Positions 47,180-58,265 of a DNA stretch of 64,000 bases are shown here, in pieces. The notes under the pieces were generated by a model. It was given only the letters and a program-made list of their open reading frames with translations, searched no databases and was not told where the DNA came from. Position 1 is the stretch's first letter. Each line of letters starts with the position of its first letter. This DNA is from an uncultured Paracoccaceae bacterium. GTDB lineage: Bacteria > Pseudomonadota > Alphaproteobacteria > Rhodobacterales > Rhodobacteraceae. The DNA is taken from assembly GCA_947499635.1 (NCBI GenBank), contig CANMPD010000010.1, positions 84,634 through 148,633 of the forward strand, read 5' to 3'. Made by a program: the position numbers and the translations under genes.

Positions 47180-50100
47180 ATGACCAAATATGATGCCGAA
47201 TGGGTCCGCGCCGAAGAAGCAAAACGTAAATTTATGGCCGAGAATGGCCTGTACTCGGAAACCGAAGAGCACTCTTCTTGTGGAGTGGGGCTTGTCGTTT
47301 CCGTCGATGGTAAGAAAAGCCGCAAAGTGGTTGAGGCGGGTATTGATGCGCTCAAGGCGATCTGGCACCGCGGTGCAGTTGATGCCGATGGTAAAACCGG
47401 CGATGGTGCGGGTATTCACGTTCAAATCCCGGTGCCGTTCTTTTATGATCAAGTAAAACGTACCGGTCATTTGCCAAACGAAGACGAATTGCTCGCCGTT
47501 GGTCAGGTTTTCTTGCCGCGTACCGATTTTGGAGCGCAAGAAACCTGCCGAACCATTGTCGAGACCGAAGTTCTCAAGATGGGGTATTACATCTATGGCT
47601 GGCGTCATGTGCCCGTTGATGTGACGTGCCTGGGTGAAAAAGCGAATGCAACCCGTCCTGAAATCGAGCAGATTTTGATTTCAAACTGTAAAGGTGTGGA
47701 TGAAGAAACATTTGAGCGCGAGCTTTATGTGATCCGTCGCCGCATCGAAAAAGCCGCCGCTGCTGCACAGGTGGGGCAATTGTATATTGCATCGCTGTCG
47801 TGCCGCTCAATTATTTACAAAGGTATGATGCTGGCTGAACAGGTTGCGGTTTTCTATCCGGACCTGATGGACGACCGTTTTGAAAGCGCTTTTGCGATTT
47901 ATCACCAACGCTACTCGACGAACACCTTCCCACAGTGGTGGTTGGCACAGCCATTTCGCATGTTGGCTCACAATGGTGAGATCAATACGCTTAAAGGCAA
48001 CTTGAATTGGATGAAGAGCCACGAAATTCGTCTGGCCTCTTCAACCTTTGGTGCGCTTGCTGAAGATATTAAACCGATTGTTGCGGCTGGATCGTCTGAC
48101 TCGGCTGCGCTGGATTCTGCTTTTGAAATGCTTGTACGCGCTGGGCGTTCAGCACCGATGGCGAAAACCATGCTGGTACCTGAAAGTTGGTCGAAACAGG
48201 CTGATGAAATGCCTTCAGCGTGGCGGGATATGTATTCTTATTGCAACGCTGTGATGGAGCCATGGGACGGACCCGCTGCATTGGCGATGACCGATGGTCG
48301 CTGGGTCTGCGCAGGTCTGGACCGTAACGGTTTGCGCCCGATGCGTTATGTTGTGACCGGTGACGGTCTGGTGATCGCCGGATCTGAGGCTGGTATGGTC
48401 CCAATCGACGAAGCGTCCGTTGTCGAAAAAGGTGCACTGGGCCCGGGTCAAATGCTGGCCGTTGACATGAAAAAGGGTAAGTTATTCCACGACGTTGAAA
48501 TAAAAGACAAACTCGCACGTGCATTGCCGTTCACCGAGTGGGTTGAAAAGGTCAACGATCTAGACGCTACGCTAGCGCAAGTTACCGAGCAGCCATTGTT
48601 TACAGACGAAGAGTTGCGCCGTCGTCAGGTGGCGGCTGGCTACACCATTGAGGAATTGGAGCAAATTCTGGCGCCAATGGCCGAAGATGCCAAGGAAACA
48701 CTGGCCTCGATGGGCGATGACACGCCTTCGGCGGTTCTGTCGAAACAATATCGCCCACTGAGCCACTTCTTTAGACAGAACTTTTCCCAGGTGACCAACC
48801 CGCCGATCGACAGTTTGCGCGAATTCCGTGTGATGTCATTGAAAACACGGTTCGGGAACCTGAAAAACGTGTTAGATGAAGACAGCTCACAAACCGAAAT
48901 TATTGTGCTGGAAAGTCCATTTGTTGGAAATGCGCAGTGGGAAAAGCTGGTGCACAGCTTTAACGCGCCACTGGCTGAGATCGACTGTACGTTTACTCCG
49001 GGTCGTGGCGCTTTAAACGCAGCCTTGGGCCGTATTCGCGCCGAAGTCGAAGAAGCTGTGCGCTCGGGGGCAGGTCATATTGTACTGACGGATCAGTACT
49101 CAAACCCCGCAAAAATAGCGATGCCGATGATTCTGGCCACCTCGGCCGTGCATTCGCATTTGACCCGCCAAGGATTGCGGACCTTCTGTTCTTTGAATGT
49201 GCGCTCGGCTGAGTGTATTGATCCACATTATTTCGCAGTGCTGATTGGCTGTGGGGCAACTGTTGTTAACGCCTATCTGGCCGAAGATTCTCTGGCGGAT
49301 CGTATTGATCGCGGCTTGCTGGATGGCACCTTGACGGAAAATGTAGCCCGCTATCGAGGGGCAATTGACCAAGGCTTGCTGAAGATTATGGCCAAGATGG
49401 GCATCTCTGTGGTGTCGTCTTATCGGGGCGGTTTGAACTTTGAAGCGGTAGGCCTATCGCGTGCCATGGTGAACGAGTTCTTCCCGGGTATGACCTCGCG
49501 GATCTCTGGGATCGGGGTGAGCGGGATCCAAGCTAAGGCTGAAGAAATCCATGCCAAAGGCTGGAGCACTTCTGAAAATGTGCTGCCTATCGGCGGGTTC
49601 TATAAGGCGCGTAAATCCGGTGAGACCCATGCTTGGGAAGCGACGTCGATGCATATGCTGCAAATGGCTTGCAACCGTGCATCTTACGAGATGTGGAAGC
49701 AATATTCCTCCAAGATGCAATCCAACCCACCGATTCATCTGCGCGACTTGTTGGCGATCAAACCCATGGGCGATGCCGTGTCGATTGATGAAGTCGAATC
49801 TATCACGTCGATCCGCAAGCGGTTTGTGACACCTGGTATGTCGCTGGGTGCGTTGTCACCTGAGGCGCATAAAGCGTTGAATGTTGCGATGAACCGGATC
49901 GGTGCCAAATCAGATTCGGGCGAAGGCGGGGAAGATCCCGCGCATTTCGTACCGGAGCCAAATGGTGATAACCCATCGGCGAAAATTAAGCAGGTGGCAT
50001 CTGGACGGTTTGGCGTTACCGCAGAATACTTGAACCAATGCGAAGAGTTGGAAATCAAGGTTGCACAGGGTGCGAAACCTGGTGAGGGTGGCCAGCTGCC

Positions 50101-51712
50101 GGGCATGAAGGTTACGGATCTGATCGCCCGTCTGCGTCACTCTACCAAAGGGGTGACACTGATTTCACCTCCGCCGCATCATGATATCTATTCTATCGAA
50201 GATCTAGCACAGCTGATTTATGATCTCAAACAGATCAACCCGCGCTGTAAAGTGACCGTGAAATTGGTGGCCTCTAGTGGGGTGGGTACTATTGCGGCAG
50301 GCGTTGCCAAGGCTAAGGCGGATGTGATCCTTGTGTCTGGCCATAATGGTGGTACCGGTGCATCGCCTGCGACCTCGATTAAACATGCGGGTCTGCCGTG
50401 GGAGATGGGCCTGACTGAGGCGCATCAGGTTCTAGCGATGAACAACCTGCGATCACGTGTGACGTTGCGCACCGATGGTGGTTTGCGTACTGGGCGCGAT
50501 ATTGTGATAGCCGCGATGTTGGGCGCCGAGGAATACGGTATCGGCACCGCCGCACTGATCGCGATGGGTTGCATCATGGTTCGTCAGTGTCAGTCAAACA
50601 CCTGTCCTGTTGGTGTTTGTACTCAAGACGAGGCCCTGCGCGGTAAGTTCACCGGGAATGCGGATAAGATTGTGAACCTTATCACGTTCTATGCGCAAGA
50701 AGTTCGTGAGATTCTTGCTTCAATCGGTGCGCGATCCATGGATGACGTAATTGGTCGCGCAGATCTGCTCGCCCAGGTTTCACGTGGAGCAGCGGCGTTG
50801 GACGATTTGGATCTAAATCCACTGTTGATCACGGTCGATGGCGCAGAGCACATATCGTATGATCGCGACCGCGCCCGCAATGCGGTGCCGGATACGCTGG
50901 ACGTTGAGATCGTGCGCGATGCTGCACGGTTCCTGCAAGAAGGCGAAAAGATGCAGCTGTCTTACGCGGTGCAAAATACACACCGATCTGTGGGCACTCG
51001 CACTTCTAGCCATATTGTGCAAAATTTTGGTATGCGCAATAAATTGCAACCCGATCATCTGACTGTACAATTGCAGGGGTCTGCTGGCCAATCTCTGGGT
51101 GCTTTTGCTGCGCCGGGCCTTAAGCTTGAGGTGTCCGGTGATGCCAACGATTATGTTGGTAAGGGCCTGTCTGGCGGGACTATTGTGGTTCGCCCGCCAA
51201 TGTCATCGCCACTCGTGGCCGCACAGAACACGATCATCGGCAACACAGTGCTTTATGGGGCAACCGACGGGTATTTGTTTGCCGCAGGGCGCGCAGGGGA
51301 ACGGTTTGCTGTGCGTAATTCAGGCGCAAGTGTTGTGGTTGAAGGCTGTGGGACCAATGGTTGTGAGTATATGACCGGTGGTGTTGCAGTGGTACTGGGG
51401 AGTATCGGTGCAAACTTTGGGGCCGGTATGACCGGCGGCATGGCGTATTTGTATGATCCCAAAGGTGTAACCGCGTCTTTGATTAATATGGAAAGCCTTG
51501 TCACCGCACCGGTTGGCGAAGGCCACTGGGAAACGCAGCTGAAACAGTTGATCGAACGTCACCTTGCAGAGACTGGCAGCCGTAAAGCTGCTGAGATCCT
51601 ACAGCATTGGGAAGTCGAGCGCGGTTATTTCATGCAGGTCTGCCCAATTGAAATGCTGGATAAGCTGTCACATCCAATTATGGCAGAAAAGACAGCAGTT
51701 CCTGCAGAATAA
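47180..51712 (+). CDS. gltB: Glutamate synthase large subunit
   Basis: Alpha subunit of GOGAT: releases ammonia from glutamine and makes glutamate from 2-oxoglutarate. The 1510-residue length is normal. A propeptide of 33 residues ends before the nucleophile Cys34 (SSCGVGLVVSVDG). The amidotransferase domain includes RYSTNTFPQWWLAQPFRMLAHNGEIN; the synthase domain carries GEGGEDPAHF and FGVTAEYL and the 3Fe-4S ligands in CIMVRQCQSNTCPVGVC; the C-terminal beta-helix has repeated glycine motifs (GGTIVVRPP, GAGMTGGMAYLYD). AAGGA precedes the ATG. Confidence 0.98.
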   Translation: MTKYDAEWVRAEEAKRKFMAENGLYSETEEHSSCGVGLVVSVDGKKSRKVVEAGIDALKAIWHRGAVDADGKTGDGAGIHVQIPVPFFYDQVKRTGHLPNEDELLAVGQVFLPRTDFGAQETCRTIVETEVLKMGYYIYGWRHVPVDVTCLGEKANATRPEIEQILISNCKGVDEETFERELYVIRRRIEKAAAAAQVGQLYIASLSCRSIIYKGMMLAEQVAVFYPDLMDDRFESAFAIYHQRYSTNTFPQWWLAQPFRMLAHNGEINTLKGNLNWMKSHEIRLASSTFGALAEDIKPIVAAGSSDSAALDSAFEMLVRAGRSAPMAKTMLVPESWSKQADEMPSAWRDMYSYCNAVMEPWDGPAALAMTDGRWVCAGLDRNGLRPMRYVVTGDGLVIAGSEAGMVPIDEASVVEKGALGPGQMLAVDMKKGKLFHDVEIKDKLARALPFTEWVEKVNDLDATLAQVTEQPLFTDEELRRRQVAAGYTIEELEQILAPMAEDAKETLASMGDDTPSAVLSKQYRPLSHFFRQNFSQVTNPPIDSLREFRVMSLKTRFGNLKNVLDEDSSQTEIIVLESPFVGNAQWEKLVHSFNAPLAEIDCTFTPGRGALNAALGRIRAEVEEAVRSGAGHIVLTDQYSNPAKIAMPMILATSAVHSHLTRQGLRTFCSLNVRSAECIDPHYFAVLIGCGATVVNAYLAEDSLADRIDRGLLDGTLTENVARYRGAIDQGLLKIMAKMGISVVSSYRGGLNFEAVGLSRAMVNEFFPGMTSRISGIGVSGIQAKAEEIHAKGWSTSENVLPIGGFYKARKSGETHAWEATSMHMLQMACNRASYEMWKQYSSKMQSNPPIHLRDLLAIKPMGDAVSIDEVESITSIRKRFVTPGMSLGALSPEAHKALNVAMNRIGAKSDSGEGGEDPAHFVPEPNGDNPSAKIKQVASGRFGVTAEYLNQCEELEIKVAQGAKPGEGGQLPGMKVTDLIARLRHSTKGVTLISPPPHHDIYSIEDLAQLIYDLKQINPRCKVTVKLVASSGVGTIAAGVAKAKADVILVSGHNGGTGASPATSIKHAGLPWEMGLTEAHQVLAMNNLRSRVTLRTDGGLRTGRDIVIAAMLGAEEYGIGTAALIAMGCIMVRQCQSNTCPVGVCTQDEALRGKFTGNADKIVNLITFYAQEVREILASIGARSMDDVIGRADLLAQVSRGAAALDDLDLNPLLITVDGAEHISYDRDRARNAVPDTLDVEIVRDAARFLQEGEKMQLSYAVQNTHRSVGTRTSSHIVQNFGMRNKLQPDHLTVQLQGSAGQSLGAFAAPGLKLEVSGDANDYVGKGLSGGTIVVRPPMSSPLVAAQNTIIGNTVLYGATDGYLFAAGRAGERFAVRNSGASVVVEGCGTNGCEYMTGGVAVVLGSIGANFGAGMTGGMAYLYDPKGVTASLINMESLVTAPVGEGHWETQLKQLIERHLAETGSRKAAEILQHWEVERGYFMQVCPIEMLDKLSHPIMAEKTAVPAE

Positions 51713-51745
51713 CAGTGATATTCCATAAATAGATCTCCCTGAGAC

Positions 51746-51780
51746 TGCCCCGTATTTTCAACATACGGGGCATTTTTTTA
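51746..51780 (+). terminator. Rho-independent terminator of gltB
   Basis: TGCCCCGTA and TACGGGGCA pair perfectly around an eight-base loop, then seven T. Confidence 0.95.
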
Positions 51781-51844
51781 TCTGATCGAAGGGATAGGCA
51801 TTTTCTGGGTTGGAGGGGCGATACTGGCAAGGTTATAGAAAGAC

Positions 51845-52594
51845 ATGGCAAAATCTTCCAAGACGTCCAAAGACAAGACATCCAAATCCAGCGCAGGCAT
51901 ACCGTTTTCTCAACGGATTGATGAGGTGCGACGTAAATTAAGACGTATTGCTATACGCACAGTTTTAGCAGTTTCTGCCTGCCTTCTTCTTTTGGTGCTG
52001 CTGTTTTCAGTGGTTAATCCTCCGATCACCCATACGATTTGGTCTGAAAAACGCCGGCTTGGCGATGTGGATCGCACATGGGTACCAATTAACGACATTG
52101 CCCCTGTCATGGCACGTGCAGTTGTTGCCGCAGAAGATGCGCAATTCTGTATGCATTGGGGCTTTGATGTTGACGCTATACGGTCCGCATTAGAAGGGGG
52201 CGCACAGCGAGGCGCTTCGACGTTGACACAGCAAGTGGTCAAGAATGTGTTTCTCTGGCAGCATCGCAGTTGGGGGCGCAAAGCACTTGAGACTGTATTA
52301 ACGCCTGTTGTCGAAGCGGTCTGGACCAAGCGCCGTATTGTCGAGGTTTACCTCAATGTCGCCGAGATGGGGAATGGAATTTTCGGAGTTGAAGCGGCTG
52401 CATGGAATTATTTTGGTAAATCGCCTGCCGATTTAAGTGCGCGTGAAGCGGCGACAATTGCGGCGATTCTACCTGCACCCAGAGTGCGTTCAGCCGAGAC
52501 GCCGTCTGATTTTACGCGCCGGCGGGTCGTACAAATCATGGATGGGGCAGCAACGATCCACCGCGATGGACGAGCATCCTGTTTCCAGCATTGA
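51845..52594 (+). CDS. mtgA: Monofunctional peptidoglycan transglycosylase MtgA
   Basis: GT51 enzyme polymerising lipid II into glycan strands, without a transpeptidase. The 249-residue protein has a lysine/serine-rich cytoplasmic N-terminus, a membrane anchor at about 38-56, the catalytic motif AAEDAQFCMHWGFD with Glu97, RGASTLTQQVVKN, and RRIVEVYLNVAEMGNGIFGVEAAA. It follows the gltB terminator and lies 57 bases upstream of the GST gene. Confidence 0.95.
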   Translation: MAKSSKTSKDKTSKSSAGIPFSQRIDEVRRKLRRIAIRTVLAVSACLLLLVLLFSVVNPPITHTIWSEKRRLGDVDRTWVPINDIAPVMARAVVAAEDAQFCMHWGFDVDAIRSALEGGAQRGASTLTQQVVKNVFLWQHRSWGRKALETVLTPVVEAVWTKRRIVEVYLNVAEMGNGIFGVEAAAWNYFGKSPADLSAREAATIAAILPAPRVRSAETPSDFTRRRVVQIMDGAATIHRDGRASCFQH

Positions 52595-52651
52595 AGTTTC
52601 GTGCCCATAGGTGCATGTCTGTTTGAAACAACTTTACGACGGAGTTCCTCA

Positions 52652-53323
52652 GTGTCCACGGCACGACTTTATCATGTTCCCCTCTCCCCTTTCTGTCGCA
52701 AGGTGCGCCTTTCTCTAGCTGAGAAAAAAGTCGAAGTTGAATTGGTCGAAGAGCGCTATTGGGAAAAAGATGCAGACTTTCTGCGTCGCAATCCTGCAGG
52801 TAAATTGCCTGTGTTACGTCTGGATGGCATGTTGATGGCCGAAAGCACGCCGATTTGCGAATATATTGAAGAAACCCGCCCGACGCCGCCTTTGATGCCG
52901 AACAGTACCGAGGGTCGATTAGAGGTGCGTCGCTTGATGAGTTGGTTTGACGACAAATTCCACCACGAGGTCACATCAAAGCTGGTTTATGAGCGGATAA
53001 ATAAAAAGCTCACCGGCGGGGGGTATCCTGACAGTACCAATATCAAAGCGGGCTCCAAAGCGGTGAAGTATCACATTGATTATATGTCTTGGTTGCTGGA
53101 CCATCGTAGATGGTTGGCTGGCGATCAGATGAGTCTCGCAGATTTCGCCGCCGCTGCGCATTTTTCATGCCTGGATTACATTTCAGATGTGGATTGGAAT
53201 CGCTCGGCCTTAGTTAAAGATTGGTACGCCAAGATTAAATCACGGCCAGCGTTTCGGGCAATTTTGGCAGATCAAGTATCGGGCTTTCGTCCGCCTGCGC
53301 ATTATGCTGACCTTGATTTCTAA
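52652..53323 (+). CDS. Glutathione S-transferase family protein
   Basis: A 223-residue soluble GST-like protein. The N-terminal thioredoxin-fold domain has YHVPLSPFCRKVRLSLAEK, with a Ser-Pro-Phe-Cys active-site region, and NPAGKLPVLRLDG then ESTPICEYIEE, the glutathione-binding cis-Pro and Glu-Ser segments. The C-terminal helical domain has LDHRRWLAGDQMSLADFAAAAHF. The start is GTG at 52652, with GGAG seven bases upstream. Followed by queG after 21 bases; the pair is common in Rhodobacteraceae. Substrate unknown. Confidence 0.92.
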   Translation: MSTARLYHVPLSPFCRKVRLSLAEKKVEVELVEERYWEKDADFLRRNPAGKLPVLRLDGMLMAESTPICEYIEETRPTPPLMPNSTEGRLEVRRLMSWFDDKFHHEVTSKLVYERINKKLTGGGYPDSTNIKAGSKAVKYHIDYMSWLLDHRRWLAGDQMSLADFAAAAHFSCLDYISDVDWNRSALVKDWYAKIKSRPAFRAILADQVSGFRPPAHYADLDF

Positions 53324-53344
53324 ATCCACTGGGACGATTTACCC

Positions 53345-54388
53345 GTGTTAGAGACGAATGTCCTCAAACAGCGTCTTGTAGCACAGGCTAAAGCCGAAGG
53401 CTTTGTTGCCTGTAAAATCTGCCGCCCATGGGATGTTCCTGAGGTGCCAGATCGTTTGCAAGCATTTCTTGATGCGGGTTATCATGGCCAAATGAGCTGG
53501 ATGGCCGAGCGGGTGAGTTGGCGAGGCAATCCTGCAGCTCTTTGGCCCGAGGCACGGTCAGTGATTATGCTAGCGGAAAGCTATACACCAGATCAAAATC
53601 CGATGGATGTTGTTGGGCAAGTTGATCGCGCAGCGATATCGGTTTATGCGCGTGGTAAAGACTACCATGATCTGGTGAAAAAACGCCTGAAGCGGTTGGC
53701 GCGCTGGCTTATTGCAGAGACTTCGAATGAGACCGCCGTAAAGGTATTTGTCGACACGGCACCTGTACCGGAAAAGGCTTTAGGGCAAGCTGCAGGTTTA
53801 GGTTGGCAAGGAAAACACACCAATCTTGTTAGTCGAGATTTGGGAAATTGGATCTTTTTAGGCTCTGTTTTCACCACTTTAGAGCTGCCAGATGATCCTG
53901 GGGAGCCAGATCACTGCGGGTCATGTTCCTCCTGTTTGTCGGCTTGTCCAACGGATGCATTTTCGGCTCCTTATCAGTTAGACGCGCGCCGTTGTATTTC
54001 TTATCTGACGATCGAACATAAAGGCCCCATTCAGTCGGATCTACGAGAGAAATTGGGAAACCGAATTTACGGCTGTGACGATTGTCTGGCGGCTTGTCCG
54101 TGGAACAAATTTGCGGTGGCGGCGTCGGATATACGTTACGCCGCGCGGGACGGGATGATCGCACCGCCGTTGGCGGAATTGGCGATTTTAGACGATACTG
54201 CGTTTCGCGAGAAATTTTCAGGCTCTCCGATCAAACGCATTGGGCGAGACCGATTTGTACGCAATGTTCTTTATGCGATTGGCAATTCGGGTGATCAGAA
54301 ATTGCGAACCGTGGCACATGGATTGACCACTGATCCAGATCCAACAGTGGCAGAAGCGGCGAAATGGGCTGCGTTGCGTCTGGTATGA
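53345..54388 (+). CDS. queG: Epoxyqueuosine reductase QueG
   Basis: Cobalamin-dependent iron-sulfur enzyme making queuosine from epoxyqueuosine in tRNA. The 347-residue protein uses a GTG start. The N-terminal cobalamin-binding domain has [19 protein letters not shown], and two 4Fe-4S clusters are bound by [13 protein letters not shown] and [11 protein letters not shown], followed by a short HEAT-like C-terminus. With the queC-queD-queE-queF cluster at 22.7-24.9 kb it gives most of the queuosine pathway in one window. Confidence 0.96.
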   Translation: MLETNVLKQRLVAQAKAEGFVACKICRPWDVPEVPDRLQAFLDAGYHGQMSWMAERVSWRGNPAALWPEARSVIMLAESYTPDQNPMDVVGQVDRAAISVYARGKDYHDLVKKRLKRLARWLIAETSNETAVKVFVDTAPVPEKALGQAAGLGWQGKHTNLVSRDLGNWIFLGSVFTTLELPDDPGEPDHCGSCSSCLSACPTDAFSAPYQLDARRCISYLTIEHKGPIQSDLREKLGNRIYGCDDCLAACPWNKFAVAASDIRYAARDGMIAPPLAELAILDDTAFREKFSGSPIKRIGRDRFVRNVLYAIGNSGDQKLRTVAHGLTTDPDPTVAEAAKWAALRLV

Positions 54389-54463
54389 CGCAAATAAGAC
54401 AGCAGACCAATGTGTTGTCTGTAGAAACCATACGCGAAGAATACAAGATTGAGAGAGGCAGAC

Positions 54464-56467
54464 ATGACGTTGATGCTTGGGGTGGATACCGGTGGAACCT
54501 ACACCGACGCAGTTTTGATCCGGGATGATCAAGTGATTGCCTCAGCAAAGTCATTGACCACGCGACAAGATTTGGCTTTGGGCATTGGACGTTCTGTACA
54601 GGCCGTGTTGGACGAAGCACAGACTAAAGTTGAAGAAATCTCTTTGGCTTCTTTGTCGACAACACTTGCAACGAACGCTTTGGTTGAGGGGCAAGGCGGG
54701 CGTGTGGCGTTGATATATATTGGTTTTGCGACTGAGGACCTTGGTCGCCATGGATTGAACGATGCCTTAAAAGGCGACCCTGGATTGATTTTGGCTGGGG
54801 GGCATAACCACGCTGGTGCAGAAGTTCTACCACTCGATAAACAGGCACTCTTGGCTTTTTTAGAGACGGGTATTGAAGGGGTGAGTGGTTTTGCAGTCGC
54901 GTCGGTCTTTGCGACACGCAATCCCGCACATGAGATCGAGGCAGCAGATATCATCGCACAGCGGACGGGGCTCCCGGTAACCTGTTCGCATCACCTTTCG
55001 TCGAAATTAAATGGTCCGAAACGAGCAGTGACGGCAGTCTTAAATGCGCGGTTGGTTGGAATGATTGATCGTTTGATCAATCGTGCCGAAGATTGCTTGC
55101 GTGATTTAGGTATCCAAGCGCCAATGATGGTGGTGCGTGGCGATGGGGCATTAATGTCCGCGTCACAGGCACGTAGCCGCCCGATTGAAACTATTCTGAG
55201 TGGGCCGGCGGCTTCGATTGTTGGCGCGCGATGGATGACTGGCGCACAGCATGCTGTGGTCAGTGATATTGGTGGTACGACAACCGATGTCGCTCTAATT
55301 GAGCGAGGGTTGCCTAAGATTGATCCGGCTGGCGCACAGGTCGGTGGTTTTCGCACGATGGTCGAAGCTGTTGCCATGCGAACCACAGGTCTAGGTGGCG
55401 ATAGCCAGGTACATGCGCGCCAAGATGGCTTGTCTGGAGGCGTAATATTGGGACCGCGCCGTGTGCTGCCAATTTCATTATTGGCGCATGATGCGGCTGA
55501 TGTGATTCATGCGGCTTTGGATATGCAGCTCAATGCAGTGACGCCGGGGGAATTTGACGGTCGGTTTGTGCGGGCAATCGAAGGGGTGAATGCAGGTGGT
55601 TTGACTGTACGTGATGCGACAGTGTTGCAGCGTATAAGCACCACAGTACAGCCTTTGGGCGCAGTCATGCGCACCCGTTTGGATTTGCCGGCGTTAACTC
55701 GGTTAGTGGACCGAGGGTTGGTACAATTGGGTGCAGTGACGCCTTCGGACGCTTGCCATGTATTGGGGACATTGTCTGAATGGGATGTAGATGCAGCGTA
55801 CAAAGCTCTGACATTGTTTGCGCGTAAACGTATAGGGACAGGCAAGCAGCTGGCGCCATCAGCTGAGGATCTTGCGCATATGATTGTGGATCAAGTCACG
55901 CAACAGACATCATTAGCTTTGTTAGAGGCTGGATTTTCTGAGGATGAGGCGGAGTTTGGGGTGTCAGCTGCTGATTTGGCACGACATGTATTGACGCAAC
56001 GCGGCTTGGAGCACCACCGTGGTGTGATATCTGTTGATGTCGGAATGAACGTGGATGTGATCGGTCTAGGGGCGTCCGCCGCAACCTATTATCCGGCTGT
56101 TGGCACACGGTTGAATTGTTCGGTGATTTTGCCAGAGCATGCCGCGGTTGCCAATGCAATTGGTGCGGTTGTTGGGCAAATCACCCAACGCCAAAGCGGA
56201 AGTGTTACTGCGCCTAGTGAAGGTGTGTTTCGGGTTCACGGTTCTGATGGCCCACAGGATTTTTCCACTCAGAGTGCAGCGCTGCAATATTTAGAGGATA
56301 TTCTGACAGGGCAGGCCACAGCCAATGCGCGAGACGCCGGAGCGGGTGACGTACAAATACATGTCACCCGAGATATCCGTACCGCGCAGGCCGAAAGTCG
56401 CGAAGTGTTTGTTGAGGCAGTCTTAACCGTCGAAGCCAGCGGCCGCCCACGTGTCGCACACCACTAG
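54464..56467 (+). CDS. Hydantoinase/oxoprolinase family protein (HyuA-like)
   Basis: A 667-residue protein of the ATP-dependent hydantoinase A / 5-oxoprolinase family. The start at 54464 ([19 protein letters not shown]) follows GAGAGAGG. Features are the actin-like phosphate loop [26 protein letters not shown], and the second nucleotide motif [16 protein letters not shown] near 270. No HyuB-like gene lies beside it. The substrate cannot be inferred. Its last four bases overlap the convergent msrA gene. Confidence 0.9.
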   Translation: MTLMLGVDTGGTYTDAVLIRDDQVIASAKSLTTRQDLALGIGRSVQAVLDEAQTKVEEISLASLSTTLATNALVEGQGGRVALIYIGFATEDLGRHGLNDALKGDPGLILAGGHNHAGAEVLPLDKQALLAFLETGIEGVSGFAVASVFATRNPAHEIEAADIIAQRTGLPVTCSHHLSSKLNGPKRAVTAVLNARLVGMIDRLINRAEDCLRDLGIQAPMMVVRGDGALMSASQARSRPIETILSGPAASIVGARWMTGAQHAVVSDIGGTTTDVALIERGLPKIDPAGAQVGGFRTMVEAVAMRTTGLGGDSQVHARQDGLSGGVILGPRRVLPISLLAHDAADVIHAALDMQLNAVTPGEFDGRFVRAIEGVNAGGLTVRDATVLQRISTTVQPLGAVMRTRLDLPALTRLVDRGLVQLGAVTPSDACHVLGTLSEWDVDAAYKALTLFARKRIGTGKQLAPSAEDLAHMIVDQVTQQTSLALLEAGFSEDEAEFGVSAADLARHVLTQRGLEHHRGVISVDVGMNVDVIGLGASAATYYPAVGTRLNCSVILPEHAAVANAIGAVVGQITQRQSGSVTAPSEGVFRVHGSDGPQDFSTQSAALQYLEDILTGQATANARDAGAGDVQIHVTRDIRTAQAESREVFVEAVLTVEASGRPRVAHH

Positions 56468-56973
56468 CTTGCGTTGCGTTTGGGGAGCACCCATTCTGTG
56501 CGTGGAAAGTGGCACGTGTACCCATGGGGGAGGCGCTGCAGATAGTCCTGATGTTCTGGTTCGGCGTCCCAAAATGGACCAACAGGTTCTAGTTCAGTGA
56601 CGACTTTTCCAGGCCAGATGCCACATGCTTCTACATCAGCTATGGTATCCTGAGCCACGGTACGCTGTGTGTCATCGACATAGTAGATGGCAGAGCGATA
56701 ACTTGTTCCCACATCGTTTCCTTGGCGATCCACTGTGGTTGGATCGTGGATTTGGAAAAAGAACTCTAGTATTGTCCGAAAGGATGTGATGCTCGGATCA
56801 AAGGTGATCTCGATGGCTTCTGCGTGGGTGCCGTGATCGCGATAAGTGGCGTTTTCTATGTCACCGCCGGTATAACCAACTTTGGTGGACAAGACGCCAG
56901 GGCGTTTGCGGATCAGTTCCTGCATACCCCAGAAGCAGCCTCCTGCCAAAACGGCGCGTTCTGTATGTGTCAT
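56464..56973 (-). CDS. msrA: Peptide-methionine (S)-S-oxide reductase MsrA
   Basis: Repairs the S-epimer of oxidised methionine. The start is the ATG at 56973 with AGGAGG seven bases upstream, 169 residues; a longer frame to 57021 is not supported. Cys13 in [11 protein letters not shown] is the nucleophile; [22 protein letters not shown] and the later [21 protein letters not shown] are the usual family blocks; a later cysteine in GYTCHFPR may serve as a resolving cysteine. Confidence 0.97.
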   Translation of the reverse strand: MTHTERAVLAGGCFWGMQELIRKRPGVLSTKVGYTGGDIENATYRDHGTHAEAIEITFDPSITSFRTILEFFFQIHDPTTVDRQGNDVGTSYRSAIYYVDDTQRTVAQDTIADVEACGIWPGKVVTELEPVGPFWDAEPEHQDYLQRLPHGYTCHFPRTEWVLPKRNAS

Positions 56974-57001
56974 GTTTATGCCTCCTGAGACAAAGATAGG
57001 A

Positions 57002-58264
57002 TCAAGCGAATAGTTTACCACCTTGAATGCCAGTCACCCGAGCGTGGATAATTTGCCCTTCGCGCTGGGCGGTTTTAAAAGATACCTCGGTGAATTGTTC
57101 GGTGCGACCCATGTGTGGATTCTCCATCAGGATGTGATGCGTTTTACCGACTTGCTGTATCAGATGCTTTTGTACCTGTGCGTCGCCAGCGGCACGTAAG
57201 CGCGCAGCGCGGGTTTTGATTACGTTGCCGTTGACTTGCGAGGGGATTTTGGCCGCAGGGGTGCCCTCGCGCTTAGAGTAAGGAAAGACGTGCAACCATG
57301 TGAGATCGCAGTCTTGTACCAGTTTGAGTGAGTTTTCAAAATGTGCGTCACTTTCGGTAGGAAAACCCGCGATAATATCTGCGCCAAAGGTCATCTCGGG
57401 GCGCAAGCGACGGGCGTCTTCACAAAACCGGATCGCGTCATCGCGCAGGTGCCGGCGCGCCATACGCTTGAGAATCAGATCATCGCCATGTTGCAGTGAT
57501 AGATGTAGATGCGGCATCAGGCGCATTTCAGATGCGATGGCTTGCATCAGGTTTTCATCCACTTCGATGGAATCAATCGAAGAAATCCGCAGGCGCGGCA
57601 GATCAGGCACCAATTTTAGAATACGCATCACCAGATCACCCAGCTTGGGTGTGGCAGGTAGATCTGCGCCCCATGATGTAAGGTCAACACCGGTCAGGAC
57701 CACCTCGTTATAGCCTTTGTCCACCAGACGTTTTATCTGATCTACTACGACGCCTGCGGGAACTGAGCGGGAATTGCCACGACCATAGGGGATAATGCAA
57801 AATGTGCAGCGGTGGTCACAGCCGTTTTGAACCTGTACATAGGCACGGCTGCGCGTGCCAAAGCCATCAATCAGGTGCCCCGCGGTTTCGGTGACTGACA
57901 TAATATCATCCACCTGCACCTTTTCTGTTTTGCCGACGAAATCCGGACCTTTGGCAATCGCATCCCAAGTTCCAGGTTGCATTTTTTCGGTGTTGCCGAC
58001 AACCTTGGTGACCTCATCCATTTTGGCAAAGGTTTCAGGTTCCGTCTGGGCGGCGCAGCCAGTGACAATGATAGGTGCATCGGGATTTTCGCGTCGCAGC
58101 TTTCGAATTTCTTGGCGTGCCTTGCGCACGGCCTCGGCTGTTACGGCGCATGTGTTCACGATAACGGCGTTTTGTAGCCCGGCCTGCTCGCTCAGCTCCT
58201 TCATAGCTTCGGTTTCGTAAGCGTTAAGACGGCAACCCAATGTGGTGAACTTTGGAGCTGACAT
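57002..58264 (-). CDS. mtaB: tRNA t6A37 methylthiotransferase MtaB
   Basis: Radical SAM enzyme converting t6A37 to ms2t6A in tRNA. The 420-residue protein has the N-terminal UPF0004 cysteines in [23 protein letters not shown] and [10 protein letters not shown], the radical SAM motif [16 protein letters not shown], and a C-terminal TRAM domain ending near the stop. It acts downstream of the TsaE/TsaD products encoded in this window. One base after the dapF stop. Confidence 0.95.
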   Translation of the reverse strand: MSAPKFTTLGCRLNAYETEAMKELSEQAGLQNAVIVNTCAVTAEAVRKARQEIRKLRRENPDAPIIVTGCAAQTEPETFAKMDEVTKVVGNTEKMQPGTWDAIAKGPDFVGKTEKVQVDDIMSVTETAGHLIDGFGTRSRAYVQVQNGCDHRCTFCIIPYGRGNSRSVPAGVVVDQIKRLVDKGYNEVVLTGVDLTSWGADLPATPKLGDLVMRILKLVPDLPRLRISSIDSIEVDENLMQAIASEMRLMPHLHLSLQHGDDLILKRMARRHLRDDAIRFCEDARRLRPEMTFGADIIAGFPTESDAHFENSLKLVQDCDLTWLHVFPYSKREGTPAAKIPSQVNGNVIKTRAARLRAAGDAQVQKHLIQQVGKTHHILMENPHMGRTEQFTEVSFKTAQREGQIIHARVTGIQGGKLFA

Positions 58265-58265
58265 C

